Assembly (NCBI GenBank): GCA_040757775.1 | Contig: JBFLWQ010000001.1 | Span: forward strand, 1 to 58,916 | Direction: 5' to 3' | Length of the DNA stretch: 58,916 nucleotides | From: Thermodesulfobacteriota bacterium | Lineage (GTDB): Bacteria; Desulfobacterota; UBA8473 | Part shown: piece by piece, positions 58,744 through 58,916 of the stretch | How positions within the stretch are numbered: position 1 is the stretch's first letter | Layout of the letters: each line of letters begins with the position of its first letter | Program-made: the position numbers and the translations under genes | Notes under the pieces: model-generated | The model's input: the letters and a program-made list of their open reading frames with translations, nothing else | Databases searched by the model: none | Told to the model about the DNA's origin: nothing

Positions 58744-58916
58744 CTAGCCATTAGCTTTTCTGTATCCAAGGGCATCCAAGCCTATTATTGTCTTCTGTAT
58801 GTTGGCGGCTCCCTCCACTATCTGGTAAATCTTTGCTTCCCTGTAGTACCTCTCTGCAGGGTACTCTCCTGAAATTCCATAAGCTCCATAGAGCTTTATG
58901 GCCTGATCAGCTGCCT
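58744..58916 (-). CDS. Acyl-CoA dehydrogenase, C-terminal part, cut by the window edge
   Basis: Fifty-six codons and the TAG stop are visible at the 3' end of a minus-strand gene. The peptide reads AIKLYGAYGISGEYPAERYY and then YQIVEGAANIQKT, the dehydrogenase C-terminal domain, with the catalytic Glu in IVEGAANIQ. The rest lies beyond 58916. It appears to be the first visible gene of the long minus-strand island and the fourth acyl-CoA dehydrogenase gene in it. The EGA in place of EGT is common in glutaryl-CoA-like and longer-chain members; no specificity is claimed. Confidence 0.9.
   Translation of the reverse strand, partial: AADQAIKLYGAYGISGEYPAERYYREAKIYQIVEGAANIQKTIIGLDALGYRKANG

Overview
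The window looks like chromosomal DNA of an anaerobic or facultatively anaerobic Gram-negative bacterium. An outer membrane is implied by apolipoprotein N-acyltransferase (Lnt), a PpiD/SurA-type periplasmic foldase and a murein transglycosylase. Dense intergenic palindromes, many acyl-CoA enzymes and a split B12-dependent acyl-CoA mutase are typical of Desulfobacterota (Deltaproteobacteria). That placement is inference; there is no rRNA or marker gene to prove it. No rRNA, tRNA or CRISPR array was recognised.

Layout. Positions 1-4.1 kb: the edge of an IS transposase, then a PaaK-type CoA ligase and a split methylmalonyl-CoA-mutase-like enzyme (large plus B12 subunit). 4.2-13.4 kb: signalling and housekeeping genes (PAS-GGDEF protein, Opp/Dpp ATPase, hemC, cNMP-binding membrane protein, prfB with a programmed +1 frameshift, lnt, an AcuB-like CBS protein). 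13.6-24 kb: plsY, gcvH, a TPM/nucleotidyltransferase/LemA group, a second-type EF-G, two subunits of a TauT/NitT-type ABC importer, a MOSC protein and hisI. 24-26.4 kb: a two-subunit acyl-CoA dehydrogenase pair.

26.5-30.1 kb is the most striking region: a compact integron. An IntI-type integrase with an extra N-terminal domain is divergent from three promoter-facing gene cassettes (membrane-anchored hypothetical, hypothetical, HigBA-type toxin-antitoxin). Each cassette ends in an attC-like site. There is a candidate Pc promoter, a candidate integrase promoter with an overlapping inverted repeat, and a 5' boundary predicted by complementarity to the first attC. A short remnant resembling the N-terminus of a Pif1-type helicase overlaps the integrase stop.

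30.2-38.6 kb: metallophosphoesterase, DedA, MBL hydrolase, YacG, PpiD, a cold-shock protein with a long leader, an AAA-VWA fusion and a lytic transglycosylase. 38.8-58.9 kb: about 20 kb with every gene on the minus strand, an acyl-CoA catabolic island. It holds a CaiB/BaiF CoA-transferase, three complete and one partial acyl-CoA dehydrogenases, two thiolases, an HMG-CoA-synthase-like/DUF35 fusion, a separate DUF35 protein, paired MaoC halves, two SDRs, enoyl-CoA hydratase, a 2,4-dienoyl-CoA-reductase-like flavoprotein, a second mutase large subunit and a branched-chain-type binding protein. Together these can activate, oxidise, hydrate, thiolytically cleave and rearrange an acyl-CoA. The substrate cannot be read from sequence; branched, alicyclic or other unusual acids are plausible. 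Small repeats punctuate the window, including two MITE-like elements with apparent 5-bp target duplications.
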